A stretch of 64,000 bases of DNA from positions 1,240,001 to 1,304,000 of the forward strand of contig NZ_AP017369.1 of NCBI RefSeq assembly GCF_002355155.1, written 5' to 3'. A program made the translations under genes and the position numbers. The stretch is from Corynebacterium suranareeae. GTDB lineage: Bacteria; Actinomycetota; Actinomycetes; Mycobacteriales; Mycobacteriaceae. Numbering within the stretch: position 1 is the stretch's first letter; each line of letters opens with the position of its first letter. A model generated the notes under the pieces. The model searched no databases. It saw only the letters and a program-made list of their open reading frames with translations, and was not told the DNA's origin. This document shows positions 7,941 to 16,804 of this stretch, one piece after another.

Positions 7941-8696
7941 CTAGGCAGAAACGCTGGCTAGATCTGCTTGGAATTGTGGGGAAGTTGATTCCACTGAAAC
8001 GATGTTGGAATTGAGGATGCCGTCAATATCATCGGTATCGTCAGCCCGAAGTGCTGCAAAAGTTGCGGTCAGGCTTTCCTGGGCAGGTCCATAGGTGGCA
8101 GAAAGCTCGAAGGTCTTGTTTCGTGCTTCTGCATCATTCAAACTACTAACCAAAACTCGGGCGATTTGATCACGGGCAATGACACCATCGGCTGGGCCTC
8201 CAGATTGATTGGTGTCTCCTTGAAGCATGACGATCTGACGCTCGTCATCATTGTTGTAATCAAACCAACCAGGGCGAACAATCGTGTAATCATGGCCGCT
8301 AGCTCGAACAAGTTGCTCGCCATATCGCTTCCACACGGCATAAGCCACGCCTGGGCGGGTCGTTCCAACGGCGGTCATCAACGCAATTTTCACGTCCTTA
8401 CCTTTCACGTCCTTCAAAGTGTTGGCAACACCGGTGTAATCAACGTCCCTCACATCGCTTTCACGTGTGGATGTTCCATGAGTGAAAATAATTGCTTGTA
8501 CTCCTTCTACAGCTTCCTCAATCGAGGAAAGATCTAGAAGATCTCCTATGACAACTTCTGCTTCGGCAGGGAGTACTCGCGCACGAGATTCGCTTCGTAC
8601 AAACGCCTTTACATGGTATCCCTGGTTAAGTGCTTCTGCGACAACGTGTCGGCCAATGCTTCCTGTTGCTCGTATGACTAAAACAGTTTCACTCAT
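7941..8696 (-). CDS. NAD(P)H-binding atypical SDR protein
   Basis: A 251-residue Rossmann protein of the atypical SDR group. The N-terminus reads V-L-V-I-R-A-T-G-S-I-G. Relatives have G-A-T-G-x-x-G, so the first Gly is replaced by Arg (codon CGA, one base from GGA), which may weaken dinucleotide binding. Later segments G-D-L-L-D and I-V-R-P-G-W are typical. AGGAG precedes ATG 8696. It converges with the cupin/AKR operon. Confidence 0.75.
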   Translation of the reverse strand: MSETVLVIRATGSIGRHVVAEALNQGYHVKAFVRSESRARVLPAEAEVVIGDLLDLSSIEEAVEGVQAIIFTHGTSTRESDVRDVDYTGVANTLKDVKGKDVKIALMTAVGTTRPGVAYAVWKRYGEQLVRASGHDYTIVRPGWFDYNNDDERQIVMLQGDTNQSGGPADGVIARDQIARVLVSSLNDAEARNKTFELSATYGPAQESLTATFAALRADDTDDIDGILNSNIVSVESTSPQFQADLASVSA

Positions 8697-8831
8697 GATG
8701 TTCTCCTAGGTTCTTTGGGTTTGGGATGTTCCCTCAATCCTTCTAATCCGTGTTTCAATTGCCCTGGGAGTGGCTGTTTACCCTGGTATTAACAAAACCC
8801 CTTAAAGAACCTTTTGGTGCTGTGATCCGAG

Positions 8832-8837
8832 TACTTT
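8832..8837 (+). promoter_or_regulatory. Candidate -10 element of a leaderless sulP-type transcript
   Basis: TACTTT ends seven bases before ATG 8845 and no Shine-Dalgarno lies between them. This is the spacing expected if transcription starts at the A of the ATG. Confidence 0.4.
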
Positions 8838-8844
8838 TAAAAGC

Positions 8845-10584
8845 ATGAGTATTAAGTGGGCTCGCTTTGTACCTGGGATTACCGCGATGCGGGGTTATCA
8901 ACGATCCTGGGTGAAAGGTGATGTCATCGCGGGTATAACCGTGGCTGCATACTTGGTTCCACAAGTCATGGCTTATGCCGTCATTGCGGGGCTGCCAGCT
9001 GTCGTTGGTCTGTGGGGAGTTTTGGCTCCCATGGCGCTGTACTTTTTCTTGGGTACGTCTCGAAAACTCTCGATCGGACCGGAGTCAACCACCGCTCTGA
9101 TGACGGCAGCAGGTGTGGGAGCTTTAGTCGGGGCAGCTGGCGGGCCTGAACGATACGCAGAGGTAGCAGCGCTTTTGGCTATTGCAGTGGGCATCGTGTG
9201 CGCTGTTGGTTTTATTGGCCGATTGGGCTTTCTTACCAGGCTATTATCTCGACCGGTGCTTGTTGGATATTTGATCGGTATTGCAGTCTTGATGATCGTC
9301 AGTCAGCTGTCCAAAGTCACCCAGGTGGATGTGGAGAGCGGTCAAACGTGGCAGGAAATAATATCGTTTGTAAAGGTAGCTGACCAGGCGCATATTCCCA
9401 CAGTGATTCTGGCGGTTGTGGTGTTGAGTTTGCTGTATCTGGCAAATTGGTTGACTCCTAAATTTCCCAGCACTCTCATGGTTCTTCTGCTTTCGGCTAC
9501 CGCGGTGGCGTTTTTTCATCTGGATAGGTTTGGTCTTGAAGTCATTGGTGAGGTGCCCCGTGGCCTTCCTCAACCAAGTATTCCCTCGATTGGCGATCTA
9601 GAGATTTGGTCATTGTTGCCCTATGCCGTCGGTATTGCCATCGTTGGTTTTTCAGACAATGTGTTGACTGCTCGTGCATTCGCGTCGGGAAAAGATGAGG
9701 TGATTGATTCTAACCAGGAGCTGCTCGCACTGGGAACCGCGAACCTGGCGAATGGATTCTTCCAGGGATTTCCTGTGTCATCGAGTGGCTCCCGAACTGT
9801 TCTTGGTGACACGGCAGGTGCTCGCACTCAGGTGCATTCGCTTGTCGTGGTGGCGCTGGTGATCATGGTGCTGTTGTTCGCTGGTCCTGTGCTCGAGTCT
9901 TTCCCAGATGCGGCACTTGGCGCCTTAGTTATTTATGCAGCAACGCAGTTGATTGATATCGCAGAGATCAAAAGGATCGCATGTTTCCGCAAGAGCGAGT
10001 TGGTCATCACAGCGGCTACTGCTGCATCCGTTGTGGCTTTTGGCGTGCTCGCGGGCATCGGCGTTGCGGTTGCGTTGTCCATCCTGGATCTCATCCGGCG
10101 TATTACCCGACCTTATGCCGATGTCCTAGGATATACGCCGGGCATGGCTGGAATGCACAGCTTGGAGGACTATCCTGAATCCACAGCGGTCGAAGGACTC
10201 GTGGTGTTTCGGTACGATTCGCCACTGTTTTTCGCCAACGCTGATGATTTTTCCAAACGTGCCATCGAAGCCGTTGATGAAGCAACTCAACCTGTGCATT
10301 GGTTCTTGCTGAATGCTGAAGCGAATACAGAAGTAGATCTCACCGCCGTCGATGCCATGGAAGCACTTCGCAAAACCCTGGAGGAACGGGGTATCCGATT
10401 TGCGATGGCCCGGGTGAAACAAGACCTACGCCGAAGCCTTGAACCTGCAGGTTTCATCGAATCCGTGGGGGAGGAGTATATTTTCGCTACACTCCCCACA
10501 GCGGTCAAAGGTTATTCCGTGGAGTTTCGCGATCGTTTTGGGAACTATCCAGAAGGCGTTCCGAAAGAAATTTTGGAACTTTAA
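8845..10584 (+). CDS. SulP family anion transporter with STAS domain
   Basis: A 579-residue protein. The N-terminal 420 residues hold about 12 hydrophobic segments with the SulP signature near residue 30 (D-V-I-A-G-I-T-V-A-A-Y-L-V-P-Q-V-M-A-Y). The C-terminal part from about residue 440 is a STAS domain (V-V-F-R-Y-D-S-P-L-F-F-A-N, then D-L-T-A-V-D-A-M-E-A-L). SulP proteins carry sulfate, bicarbonate or dicarboxylates; the substrate here is unassigned. The start appears leaderless. Confidence 0.9.
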   Translation: MSIKWARFVPGITAMRGYQRSWVKGDVIAGITVAAYLVPQVMAYAVIAGLPAVVGLWGVLAPMALYFFLGTSRKLSIGPESTTALMTAAGVGALVGAAGGPERYAEVAALLAIAVGIVCAVGFIGRLGFLTRLLSRPVLVGYLIGIAVLMIVSQLSKVTQVDVESGQTWQEIISFVKVADQAHIPTVILAVVVLSLLYLANWLTPKFPSTLMVLLLSATAVAFFHLDRFGLEVIGEVPRGLPQPSIPSIGDLEIWSLLPYAVGIAIVGFSDNVLTARAFASGKDEVIDSNQELLALGTANLANGFFQGFPVSSSGSRTVLGDTAGARTQVHSLVVVALVIMVLLFAGPVLESFPDAALGALVIYAATQLIDIAEIKRIACFRKSELVITAATAASVVAFGVLAGIGVAVALSILDLIRRITRPYADVLGYTPGMAGMHSLEDYPESTAVEGLVVFRYDSPLFFANADDFSKRAIEAVDEATQPVHWFLLNAEANTEVDLTAVDAMEALRKTLEERGIRFAMARVKQDLRRSLEPAGFIESVGEEYIFATLPTAVKGYSVEFRDRFGNYPEGVPKEILEL

Positions 10585-10672
10585 TCTGACTGGTTGGTGG
10601 ACTGAATCGTGACCTATTGGTGCAGTTCCACTAAAACTATAAAAGGCTAAAAGAACATGCGATCATGAATGC

Positions 10673-11398
10673 ATGCACAGCTCCACAAGGGACGCTATCG
10701 TCAACGCATTAGGTACCGCCCGCATGGCTCCTTAACTTTCTGACGTGGAAGGAAACAAAAAGCGAGCACTTACCTTGTACCGGTGGAGTGTCGAACTTAC
10801 GGCATCTATCCAAGAAACCCTGGGAATTACTGAAGTAATTCTCCGGAATTCAATTGATAATCAGTTGCAGCGGTGGAATGACAATGAAAAAGGTTCACCT
10901 ACAAGCTGGCTTCTTCATGAGCCAGCGCGTCCCTTACTTAGCCTTACCCAAGGCAAAAGGCTCGAAGCGCAGAAACGCGCGAGAAAATCTGCCGACCTTT
11001 GCTCTGAAAATCACTCACGGAGCGGGCAGCCAATCACTCACGATGACGTCCTTGCTCACACAATGTTTGGCATGTGGAAAGATATTCTACCCAACCATGG
11101 GCTTAACGCTGATCCAAACAAAATCGAAAATCGTAACCGCCGCCGCCTTTGGGAGGAAGCGATCGAAATGGCTTTTTCTTTGGCAGATGATCCTACCGGG
11201 GAGACGACTTACTGGCGGGTTACACACTTGCATGGTCTTCGTAATCGCGTTTCTCATATGGATAGCTTGTTTAACGTAGATGTTATTGACATCATTAACG
11301 ACCCCTTCGCACTGGTTGGAAGTATCGACCCAGCTCTGGTTGATTGGATTACCGGCACGAGCACTGTTCGGTCAGTTCACTCAAGGAGACCCAAATAG
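10673..11398 (+). pseudogene. Abi-like (HEPN-type) gene interrupted by a nonsense codon
   Basis: Reading from ATG 10673 gives M-H-S-S-T-R-D-A-I-V-N-A-L-G-T-A-R-M-A-P, then TAA 10733-10735, then in the same frame L-S-D-V-E-G-N-K-K-R-A-L-T-L-Y-R-W and 217 further open codons from GTG 10745. The stop takes the place of a likely Tyr codon. The C-terminal half has R-N-R-V-S-H, an R-x4-H pattern as in HEPN ribonucleases, and L-R-N-S-I-D-N-Q-L typical of Abi-like proteins. Reinitiation at GTG 10745 could make a shortened product. Confidence 0.7.
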
Positions 11399-11400
11399 AG

Positions 11401-11437
11401 AAAAGGCCTACAGGCGCATGCGTCCTATAGACCTTTC
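11401..11437. repeat. Long imperfect palindrome after the Abi-like gene
   Basis: A palindrome centred on GCATGC (11416-11421), with arms AAAGG-CTA-AGG and CCT-TAG-CCTTT, begins a few bases after the Abi-like stop codon. It probably folds as a transcript-end hairpin, although no T-run follows. Confidence 0.5.
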
Positions 11438-11549
11438 CAACTCATGGCAAGGGACCTTGTCCTTACCTTCTCTACGTAGAGATATACGCGGATAAACGAA
11501 TATCGTCAAAGCGGTTTTCGATCTGCATGTTTGAAAGCAGGAAGAACGG

Positions 11550-11891
11550 CTAAAGCATGGCCTTTTCCTTCTTCCGAATGGTTAGACCGGAGTAGATAAG
11601 CCAGATAAACAAAACCACTGCGCCGACGAATGTGAATTCAGAAACGCCAGGATTTGGGGATCCTAGGAACACAGCCACTGCATCGACTAAATATCCTATG
11701 CCTGTGATGCCCACTAGGATACCAGCGATCGTAGGAAGCTTAGGGGATAGGCACAGCAGCACGCCCACGAGGATGAGATGGACTCCAAATATTGCCAGGC
11801 TTAAACCGTTGATTGGGACACCTTGTTGGAAGCAGATGATGCTGAACAAAGCGTTGTTGTGTGGACCGCTAAGCCAGGCAGCAATACCCAC
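11550..11891 (-). pseudogene. Truncated DUF4386-like membrane protein
   Basis: A frame of 113 codons with about three membrane segments (L-S-L-A-I-F-G-V-H-L-I-L-V-G, then I-V-G-I-T-G-I-G-Y-L-V-D-A-V). It resembles only the C-terminal half of DUF4386 proteins, which are usually about twice this length. An in-frame TGA lies just upstream of GTG 11891, and the neighbouring VWA gene begins its 3' end 50 bp away. I therefore read it as a 5'-truncated remnant; a short functional form cannot be excluded. Confidence 0.5.
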
Positions 11892-11941
11892 AAATCACTT
11901 CTGGCTCTCGCAAGCCTGGCTAAATCAAAAGCAGTGCGATC

Positions 11942-13909
11942 TTAGTAGCGGTACTTTAAATATTCACCAACAACCGCTGCACCGAGTCCATCAAGGTCGG
12001 GTGCCACTACGGTTCCTCCAACGCGGTCGGCTAATTGGTTGAGGAAGTGCTCTAATCCTTGGTCATGTCCCAACCGAAATAGCGTGGTGTGCGTGCCACG
12101 CTTGGTTACTTTGTCTAGTTGGGTGACGGTTTTGTACATAGTTTCTGGATCGGTGGGCCAGTTAAACCAGGCGTGACCATCAGTTTCTAAGTGTGCTGTG
12201 GGTTCGCCGTCGGTGACAATGAGCAGGCTTGCTTTCATCGAGGGGTGGCGGGCGAAAAATTGCTCGGACAGCAGCAATGCATGATGGAGGTTGGTGCCTT
12301 GCTCGTGAACGGGTGGAAGTGCTGTTAGTTCTTCAATGTCCATGTTTTGGGCATGCCGACCAAAGGTGATCAGTGCTAGTTCATCGCCTCTAAATCTGGT
12401 GGAAACCAGGTGGTGGAGTGCGAGTGCTGTTTGTTTCATGGGCACCCATCGGCCCTCAGCTGCCATGGAATAGCTGGTGTCTACTAAAAGTGCTACGGCG
12501 TTGAGGGTGCGGGCTTCGGTTTCAATGACTTCTACATCATCGAGGTTGATACGCAGCGGACCGCCTGATTCCTCAGTGCCAGCTGTTCTTTGCAAAGCAT
12601 TCGTGATGGTTCGGGTGACATCCCAGGGTTGGGTATCTCCGAAAACATAAGGTCGGGAGGCTCCGGTTGCTTCACCATTGGCTCCGGTTAATCGGGAGTC
12701 TCTAGAGCCGGGGCGGGACGATAATTGTTCGCTGGCGGCGTCGAGAAGCGTTTTTCCTAGACGACGCATGGCCTGGGGGCTGAGCTTTAAGGAGCCGTCG
12801 GGGTTGCGGCGAAGAAGTCCGCTGTCGCGCAGGGCGCGCTCAATTTTAGCGAGCGCTTCGGCGGAGACGGCTGCGTCGTCGCCGAGTTGGCGGCGGATTG
12901 CGTCGATGTCGAGATCGGTGTGGGAATTGCTGAGTTGTTCAGCAAGGTTGTCTAATTCAGCGAGGTCTTGCATAGCGCCAGTGCCATCGCCCAGGCCCAT
13001 GCCTTGATCGCCGGAGAATTGTTCTGAACCATCCCAATTGAGTTCGGGACGTAGTCCTTGGAGGTTTCCAGCAAGGTCACCGAGTAATTCTTGCAACTCT
13101 GGGGATCCGAAAGCTTGGGCAGATAGTTCCATGAGTTCGCGGCGTTGTTCTTCAGTCATGGAGTTGAGCATGCGGTTTGCTGCGGCAGAACGCTGGGCGA
13201 GGATATCGATCAGCTCGTTGATATCGCGGGGTTGTTCAGGAAAGTGCTCGCCGTGTTTGGCCATGAAATTGGCAAAGTCTGTAGGGGTGTCTGTTCCGGC
13301 GCGGTGTTTAGCCAGCAAACCATTAAGATCACGCAGCATCTTTGCGATGGCTGCTTTGTCCTCATCAGAGGCACCTTCCATGGCTTGTTTCATACCTGAA
13401 AATTGCTGATCCAATAATTCACGGCCAAGCAGATCGCGGATTTGCTCAAATTGTTGGCGTGCTTCGAAAGATTGCCAATCGTAGGAATTTAACTCAGACA
13501 CAGCAGCAGCGGTGGAATCGGGGAGATTGCTGATCTGCATCTCGCGGAAAGCTCGATCGGTGTCATCTAAATCAATATCGCGAGCGAGTTGGGCGCGTTC
13601 TAATTTAAGGGCTTCATCAAGAAGCTTTCGCACCTCTGCGAGCGTTCCACCGAGGTTGTTTTTGCTCAGCAATTCTCGGCGGCGTTGAGCTGCACGCCAC
13701 GCTAGATCATCAAGACCTTCTTGTCCGCGTGCACCCCTGCGCAAATACTCACGTAAGGCCTGCTCAGGGGAGTAACCAGCCATGACATCATCAGCGATAT
13801 CACGCAAGGCATCACTAAGATCCACCGGAGGAGCAAGCGGATCGGGGCCTCCTGTGTAGCGTCCGTAACGGCTGCGGTTAGGCCGGGGATGCGAATGTGA
13901 ACTAGCCAT
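11942..13909 (-). CDS. VWA-domain protein, partner of MoxR-type ATPase
   Basis: A 655-residue soluble protein. The first two thirds are helical and charged, with no motif I recognise. The C-terminal 190 residues are a von Willebrand A domain with a full metal-ion site: D-T-S-Y-S, a Thr in E-Q-G-T-N-L-H, and V-T-D-G-E-P-T. It begins 23 bp after the ATPase gene on the same strand. The pair resembles magnesium-chelatase I/D and MoxR/VWA couples, which remodel or activate protein complexes. The client is unknown. Confidence 0.82.
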   Translation of the reverse strand: MASSHSHPRPNRSRYGRYTGGPDPLAPPVDLSDALRDIADDVMAGYSPEQALREYLRRGARGQEGLDDLAWRAAQRRRELLSKNNLGGTLAEVRKLLDEALKLERAQLARDIDLDDTDRAFREMQISNLPDSTAAAVSELNSYDWQSFEARQQFEQIRDLLGRELLDQQFSGMKQAMEGASDEDKAAIAKMLRDLNGLLAKHRAGTDTPTDFANFMAKHGEHFPEQPRDINELIDILAQRSAAANRMLNSMTEEQRRELMELSAQAFGSPELQELLGDLAGNLQGLRPELNWDGSEQFSGDQGMGLGDGTGAMQDLAELDNLAEQLSNSHTDLDIDAIRRQLGDDAAVSAEALAKIERALRDSGLLRRNPDGSLKLSPQAMRRLGKTLLDAASEQLSSRPGSRDSRLTGANGEATGASRPYVFGDTQPWDVTRTITNALQRTAGTEESGGPLRINLDDVEVIETEARTLNAVALLVDTSYSMAAEGRWVPMKQTALALHHLVSTRFRGDELALITFGRHAQNMDIEELTALPPVHEQGTNLHHALLLSEQFFARHPSMKASLLIVTDGEPTAHLETDGHAWFNWPTDPETMYKTVTQLDKVTKRGTHTTLFRLGHDQGLEHFLNQLADRVGGTVVAPDLDGLGAAVVGEYLKYRY

Positions 13910-13932
13910 GGCGGTACTCCTTAAAAACCTTA

Positions 13933-15324
13933 TTAACCGTAAATGGTTTCACCCTCGCCGGAATCCTTGGCAATTTTTCGGGACAGATACAGTCCTTCCA
14001 AAGCAAGCTCAATAGCCATCGCCCGGATGCTTGGGGTAGTCGCATTAAACGCGGTAGCGATATCGTCGTACAACGTGCTGTCGCCTAGTTCTGGAAGAGA
14101 TGCCAAAAATTCTGATGCGGTGATATTTGTGCCCGTGGAAACAGTGATGCTTCCGTCTAACGCTGCGATCAGTGGGGTGAGATCTAGCGAACGCAAAGTA
14201 GAACGTAATGCTTCTGCGGTTGCGGTGCGCAGCAGGTAATCAAGGATTTCCCATTCGCGTCCTTCTTCACCGGACTCAAATTCGATCTTGCCACCTAAGA
14301 CTTCTACGGCTGCTTCTAGATCAACAAGGCGGGCAACGGCCTCATCTTCGCCGTACACTGCTGCACGCCTAAGAGCAGCTGCCGCAACTGTTTCTGCACC
14401 AGCAATGGAAAAACGTGCAGAGACACCAGAGCGTTGATTAACCGATGGAGATTCACGAAGCGCACGGGTGTAGCGGGCTAAAATCTCAATCAATATGTCA
14501 GGGACTTGTGCTACAAGCTCTGCTTCCTGGCGGATGATTGCTACTTCATCATCAAGCTCAAGAGGGTAGTGGGTGCGAATTTCTGCCCCGAAGCGGTCTT
14601 TGAGCGGGGTGATGATTCTGCCACGGTTGGTGTAATCCTCCGGGTTTGCAGAAGCTACCACTAGAACATCTAAGTCTAAACGCACGTTGTAGCCACGGAT
14701 CTGTACGTCGCGTTCCTCCATGACATTTAACATGGCAACTTGGATGCGTTCAGCAAGGTCAGGAAGCTCATTGATGGCTACGATGCCGCGGTTAGCGCGA
14801 GGGATCAGACCGTAGTGGATGGTTTCTAGATCACCAAGACGCCTGCCTTCAGCAACACGCATGGGATCAACATCGCCAATTAGGTCAGCCACGGAGGTAT
14901 CTGGGGTGGCTAGTTTTTCGGTGTAGCGCTCATCGCGGTGTACCCACTTTATTGGCTGATCATCAGCAACCTCGACGTTAGGTGCAAGAGGGTGTTCTGG
15001 GACGTCGCGGTCTGGAAGGATCGGGGACCATTCGTCGAGAAGCGTTATTAACGTGCGGAGCAGACGCGTTTTACCCTGGCCGCGTTCGCCGAGCAGCACG
15101 ATGTCGTGGCCGGCGATGAGCGCGCGCTCAAGCTGTGGGATGACCGTGTAATTAAGGCCATGCAGACCTGGCCATGGATCTTCGCCGTTGCGAAGTTTGG
15201 CTAGGAGATTGTCGCGGATTTCTACGCGCAGAGGTCGGTAGATGTGGCCGGCGGCCTTCAGCTCACCGACAGTTTGTACATTTGGTGGAAGACTCACACC
15301 CCACACCCTAGACCTTTTTCGCAT
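13933..15324 (-). CDS. MoxR/magnesium chelatase ChlI-like AAA+ ATPase
   Basis: A 463-residue AAA+ protein with Walker A G-E-R-G-Q-G-K-T at residues 79-86. A Walker B-like segment (G-I-V-A-I-N-E-L-P-D-L) has Asn before Glu. A sensor segment follows (V-V-A-S-A-N-P-E-D-Y-T-N-R-G-R). The start is uncertain: ATG 15324 or GTG 15297 (V-S-L-P-P-N). It is upstream of, and presumably co-transcribed with, the VWA gene, and divergent from the histidine phosphatase gene. Confidence 0.85.
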   Translation of the reverse strand: MRKRSRVWGVSLPPNVQTVGELKAAGHIYRPLRVEIRDNLLAKLRNGEDPWPGLHGLNYTVIPQLERALIAGHDIVLLGERGQGKTRLLRTLITLLDEWSPILPDRDVPEHPLAPNVEVADDQPIKWVHRDERYTEKLATPDTSVADLIGDVDPMRVAEGRRLGDLETIHYGLIPRANRGIVAINELPDLAERIQVAMLNVMEERDVQIRGYNVRLDLDVLVVASANPEDYTNRGRIITPLKDRFGAEIRTHYPLELDDEVAIIRQEAELVAQVPDILIEILARYTRALRESPSVNQRSGVSARFSIAGAETVAAAALRRAAVYGEDEAVARLVDLEAAVEVLGGKIEFESGEEGREWEILDYLLRTATAEALRSTLRSLDLTPLIAALDGSITVSTGTNITASEFLASLPELGDSTLYDDIATAFNATTPSIRAMAIELALEGLYLSRKIAKDSGEGETIYG

Positions 15325-15350
15325 TTGCGGTCAGGAATTTTTCGCACAGG

Positions 15351-15356
15351 TATGCT
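15351..15356 (+). promoter_or_regulatory. Candidate -10 element for leaderless histidine phosphatase gene
   Basis: TATGCT ends seven bases before ATG 15364. That makes ATG 15364 rather than ATG 15352 the better start, since the upstream ATG lies inside this hexamer. Confidence 0.45.
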
Positions 15357-15363
15357 GCATGTC

Positions 15364-16041
15364 ATGAAACCGGGTTCAGATGCAGCTGCAGAAACTAAGA
15401 AATCCACTGTGGTTTTACTTATTCGGCATGGGCAAACTCCCACCACAGGTCAGATTTTGCCTGGTCAAGCGCCAGGTTTGCACCTTGCAGATAAGGGGGA
15501 AGAGCAGGCGCGGGAGGTGGCAAAGCGTCTAGCAGATGTGCCTATTGCGGCTGTATATTCTTCGCCGATGGAGCGTGCTTTAGAAACTGCGGCGCCGACG
15601 GTGGCTGCTCAGGGGCTTGAGGTGCAGGTGGAACGCGGTCTTATTGAATGCGATTTCGGTGAGTGGACAGGCAGGAAACTAACTGAGCTCAATGCTTTAG
15701 AAGAGTGGACTGCGGTGCAAAAAACACCGTCTACATTCAGGTTTCCAGGCGGAGAGAGCTTTGTAGAAATGCAAGACCGGATGGTGGCAGCAATTGACAA
15801 CATTGCGCAGCAACACCCAGGAGAAATCGTTGCTGCATTTAGTCACGCTGACACTATTAAAGCTGCGGTGGCGCATTTTGTGGGCACTCCGTTGGATTCT
15901 TTTCAGAAGATCCACATTGATACAGCATCAATTTCAGCAGTTGAATTTGTGGACGACTCCTCACATATGTTGCTGACAAATTCCCGCACGGGTTCGTTGG
16001 AATATCTGCGTGACAAGCTCCCGAAAGCTCCTCAACAATGA
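15364..16041 (+). CDS. Histidine phosphatase (phosphoglycerate mutase-like) family protein
   Basis: A 225-residue protein with the R-H-G catalytic motif (Arg21, His22, Gly23) in L-L-I-R-H-G-Q-T and the second catalytic His in A-F-S-H-A-D-T. S-S-P-M-E-R-A-L-E-T-A carries the family's Arg and acid. The same gene pair with an SCO1664-family protein is common in actinobacteria. The substrate is not known. The next gene overlaps it by four bases (ATGA), so the two are coupled. Confidence 0.85.
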   Translation: MKPGSDAAAETKKSTVVLLIRHGQTPTTGQILPGQAPGLHLADKGEEQAREVAKRLADVPIAAVYSSPMERALETAAPTVAAQGLEVQVERGLIECDFGEWTGRKLTELNALEEWTAVQKTPSTFRFPGGESFVEMQDRMVAAIDNIAQQHPGEIVAAFSHADTIKAAVAHFVGTPLDSFQKIHIDTASISAVEFVDDSSHMLLTNSRTGSLEYLRDKLPKAPQQ

Positions 16042-16745
16042 TCACTTCACCGTTTGAGCGTGAGCTGGAACTGCTGGAAATAGGAGAAATGGGCATTGTT
16101 CAGCAGTTGGTGGAATCAAGCAATATCGGGTTCGTCGTTGATCTTGAACTAGATGATGATTATGGATGGGCGGTGTACAAACCTGAACTAGGGGAGCAGC
16201 CTCTGTGGGATTTCCCGCCTGGCCTGTACAAACGTGAACGCGCAGCCTTTGTGATCAGTGAGTTTTTGGGTTGGAATATTGTGCCACCGACTGTGATTAC
16301 GCACGATGCGCCAGCAGGTGTGGGATCAGTGCAGTGGTTTATTGAAAACGATGGTGAGCATTATTTCCCACTGTTCGATACCCGCGCTGATTTACACCCA
16401 CAGTTTGTGCGCATGGCGGTGTTTGATTTGTTGTGCAACAACACAGACCGAAAGTCAGGCCATGTGCTTTTAGACGGCGATCATATTTGGGGCATTGACC
16501 ACGGATTATGTTTTTCCGTAGAGCCGAAGCTTCGAACAGTGATTTGGGATTTCGCAGGTTGCACCATTCCGGAGGACTTGGTCGAAGCAGTAGAGCCACT
16601 CATCCACGCAGTCCCAGAAGAACTATCAAGCCTGCTGCACCCAGCTGAAATTGATGCCTTACAGCGCAGGGCTTCCCGCATTGTCCGTTTGCCCTTCTTG
16701 CCTCAGGCGCGATCGCACAGGCAATTCCCTTGGCCGTTAGTTTGA
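16038..16745 (+). CDS. SCO1664 family protein
   Basis: A 235-residue protein of an actinobacterial family of unknown function. Visible features are V-Y-K-P-E-L-G-E-x-P-L-W-D-F-P near residue 50, L-L-C-N-N-T-D-R-K-S-G-H and W-G-I-D-H-G-L-C-F. The order K, D-x-x-N-N-x-D-R and I-D-H/N-G recalls PI3/4-kinase-like catalytic loops, so phosphotransfer is possible but not shown. It overlaps the phosphatase gene by ATGA. Confidence 0.8.
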   Translation: MITSPFERELELLEIGEMGIVQQLVESSNIGFVVDLELDDDYGWAVYKPELGEQPLWDFPPGLYKRERAAFVISEFLGWNIVPPTVITHDAPAGVGSVQWFIENDGEHYFPLFDTRADLHPQFVRMAVFDLLCNNTDRKSGHVLLDGDHIWGIDHGLCFSVEPKLRTVIWDFAGCTIPEDLVEAVEPLIHAVPEELSSLLHPAEIDALQRRASRIVRLPFLPQARSHRQFPWPLV

Positions 16746-16804
16746 GTAGGCTGGCGGGCAGTACTTAAATGGCGCGACTTCAAAAATATGTTTAGGAGAA
16801 TGTC

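Noticed and set aside
7862-7944. Continuation of the CMD-like frame to 7944
   Set aside because: These residues come from reading the dodecamer hairpin in a shifted frame after the deletion; the family's true end is the TAA at 7859-7861.
5983-8711. CCTAGG repeats as operators of the XRE regulator
   Set aside because: CCTAGG also appears often inside genes in this window (for example near 10130, 22010, 25088, 26790), so the intergenic copies are not specific evidence.
12678-13409. Long open frames antisense to the VWA gene
   Set aside because: They mirror codon bias of the real gene on the other strand and show no domain or start signal.
15244-15351. Longer N-terminus for the histidine phosphatase gene
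   Set aside because: It would overlap the start of the divergent ATPase gene, and the -10-like hexamer at 15351 supports ATG 15364.
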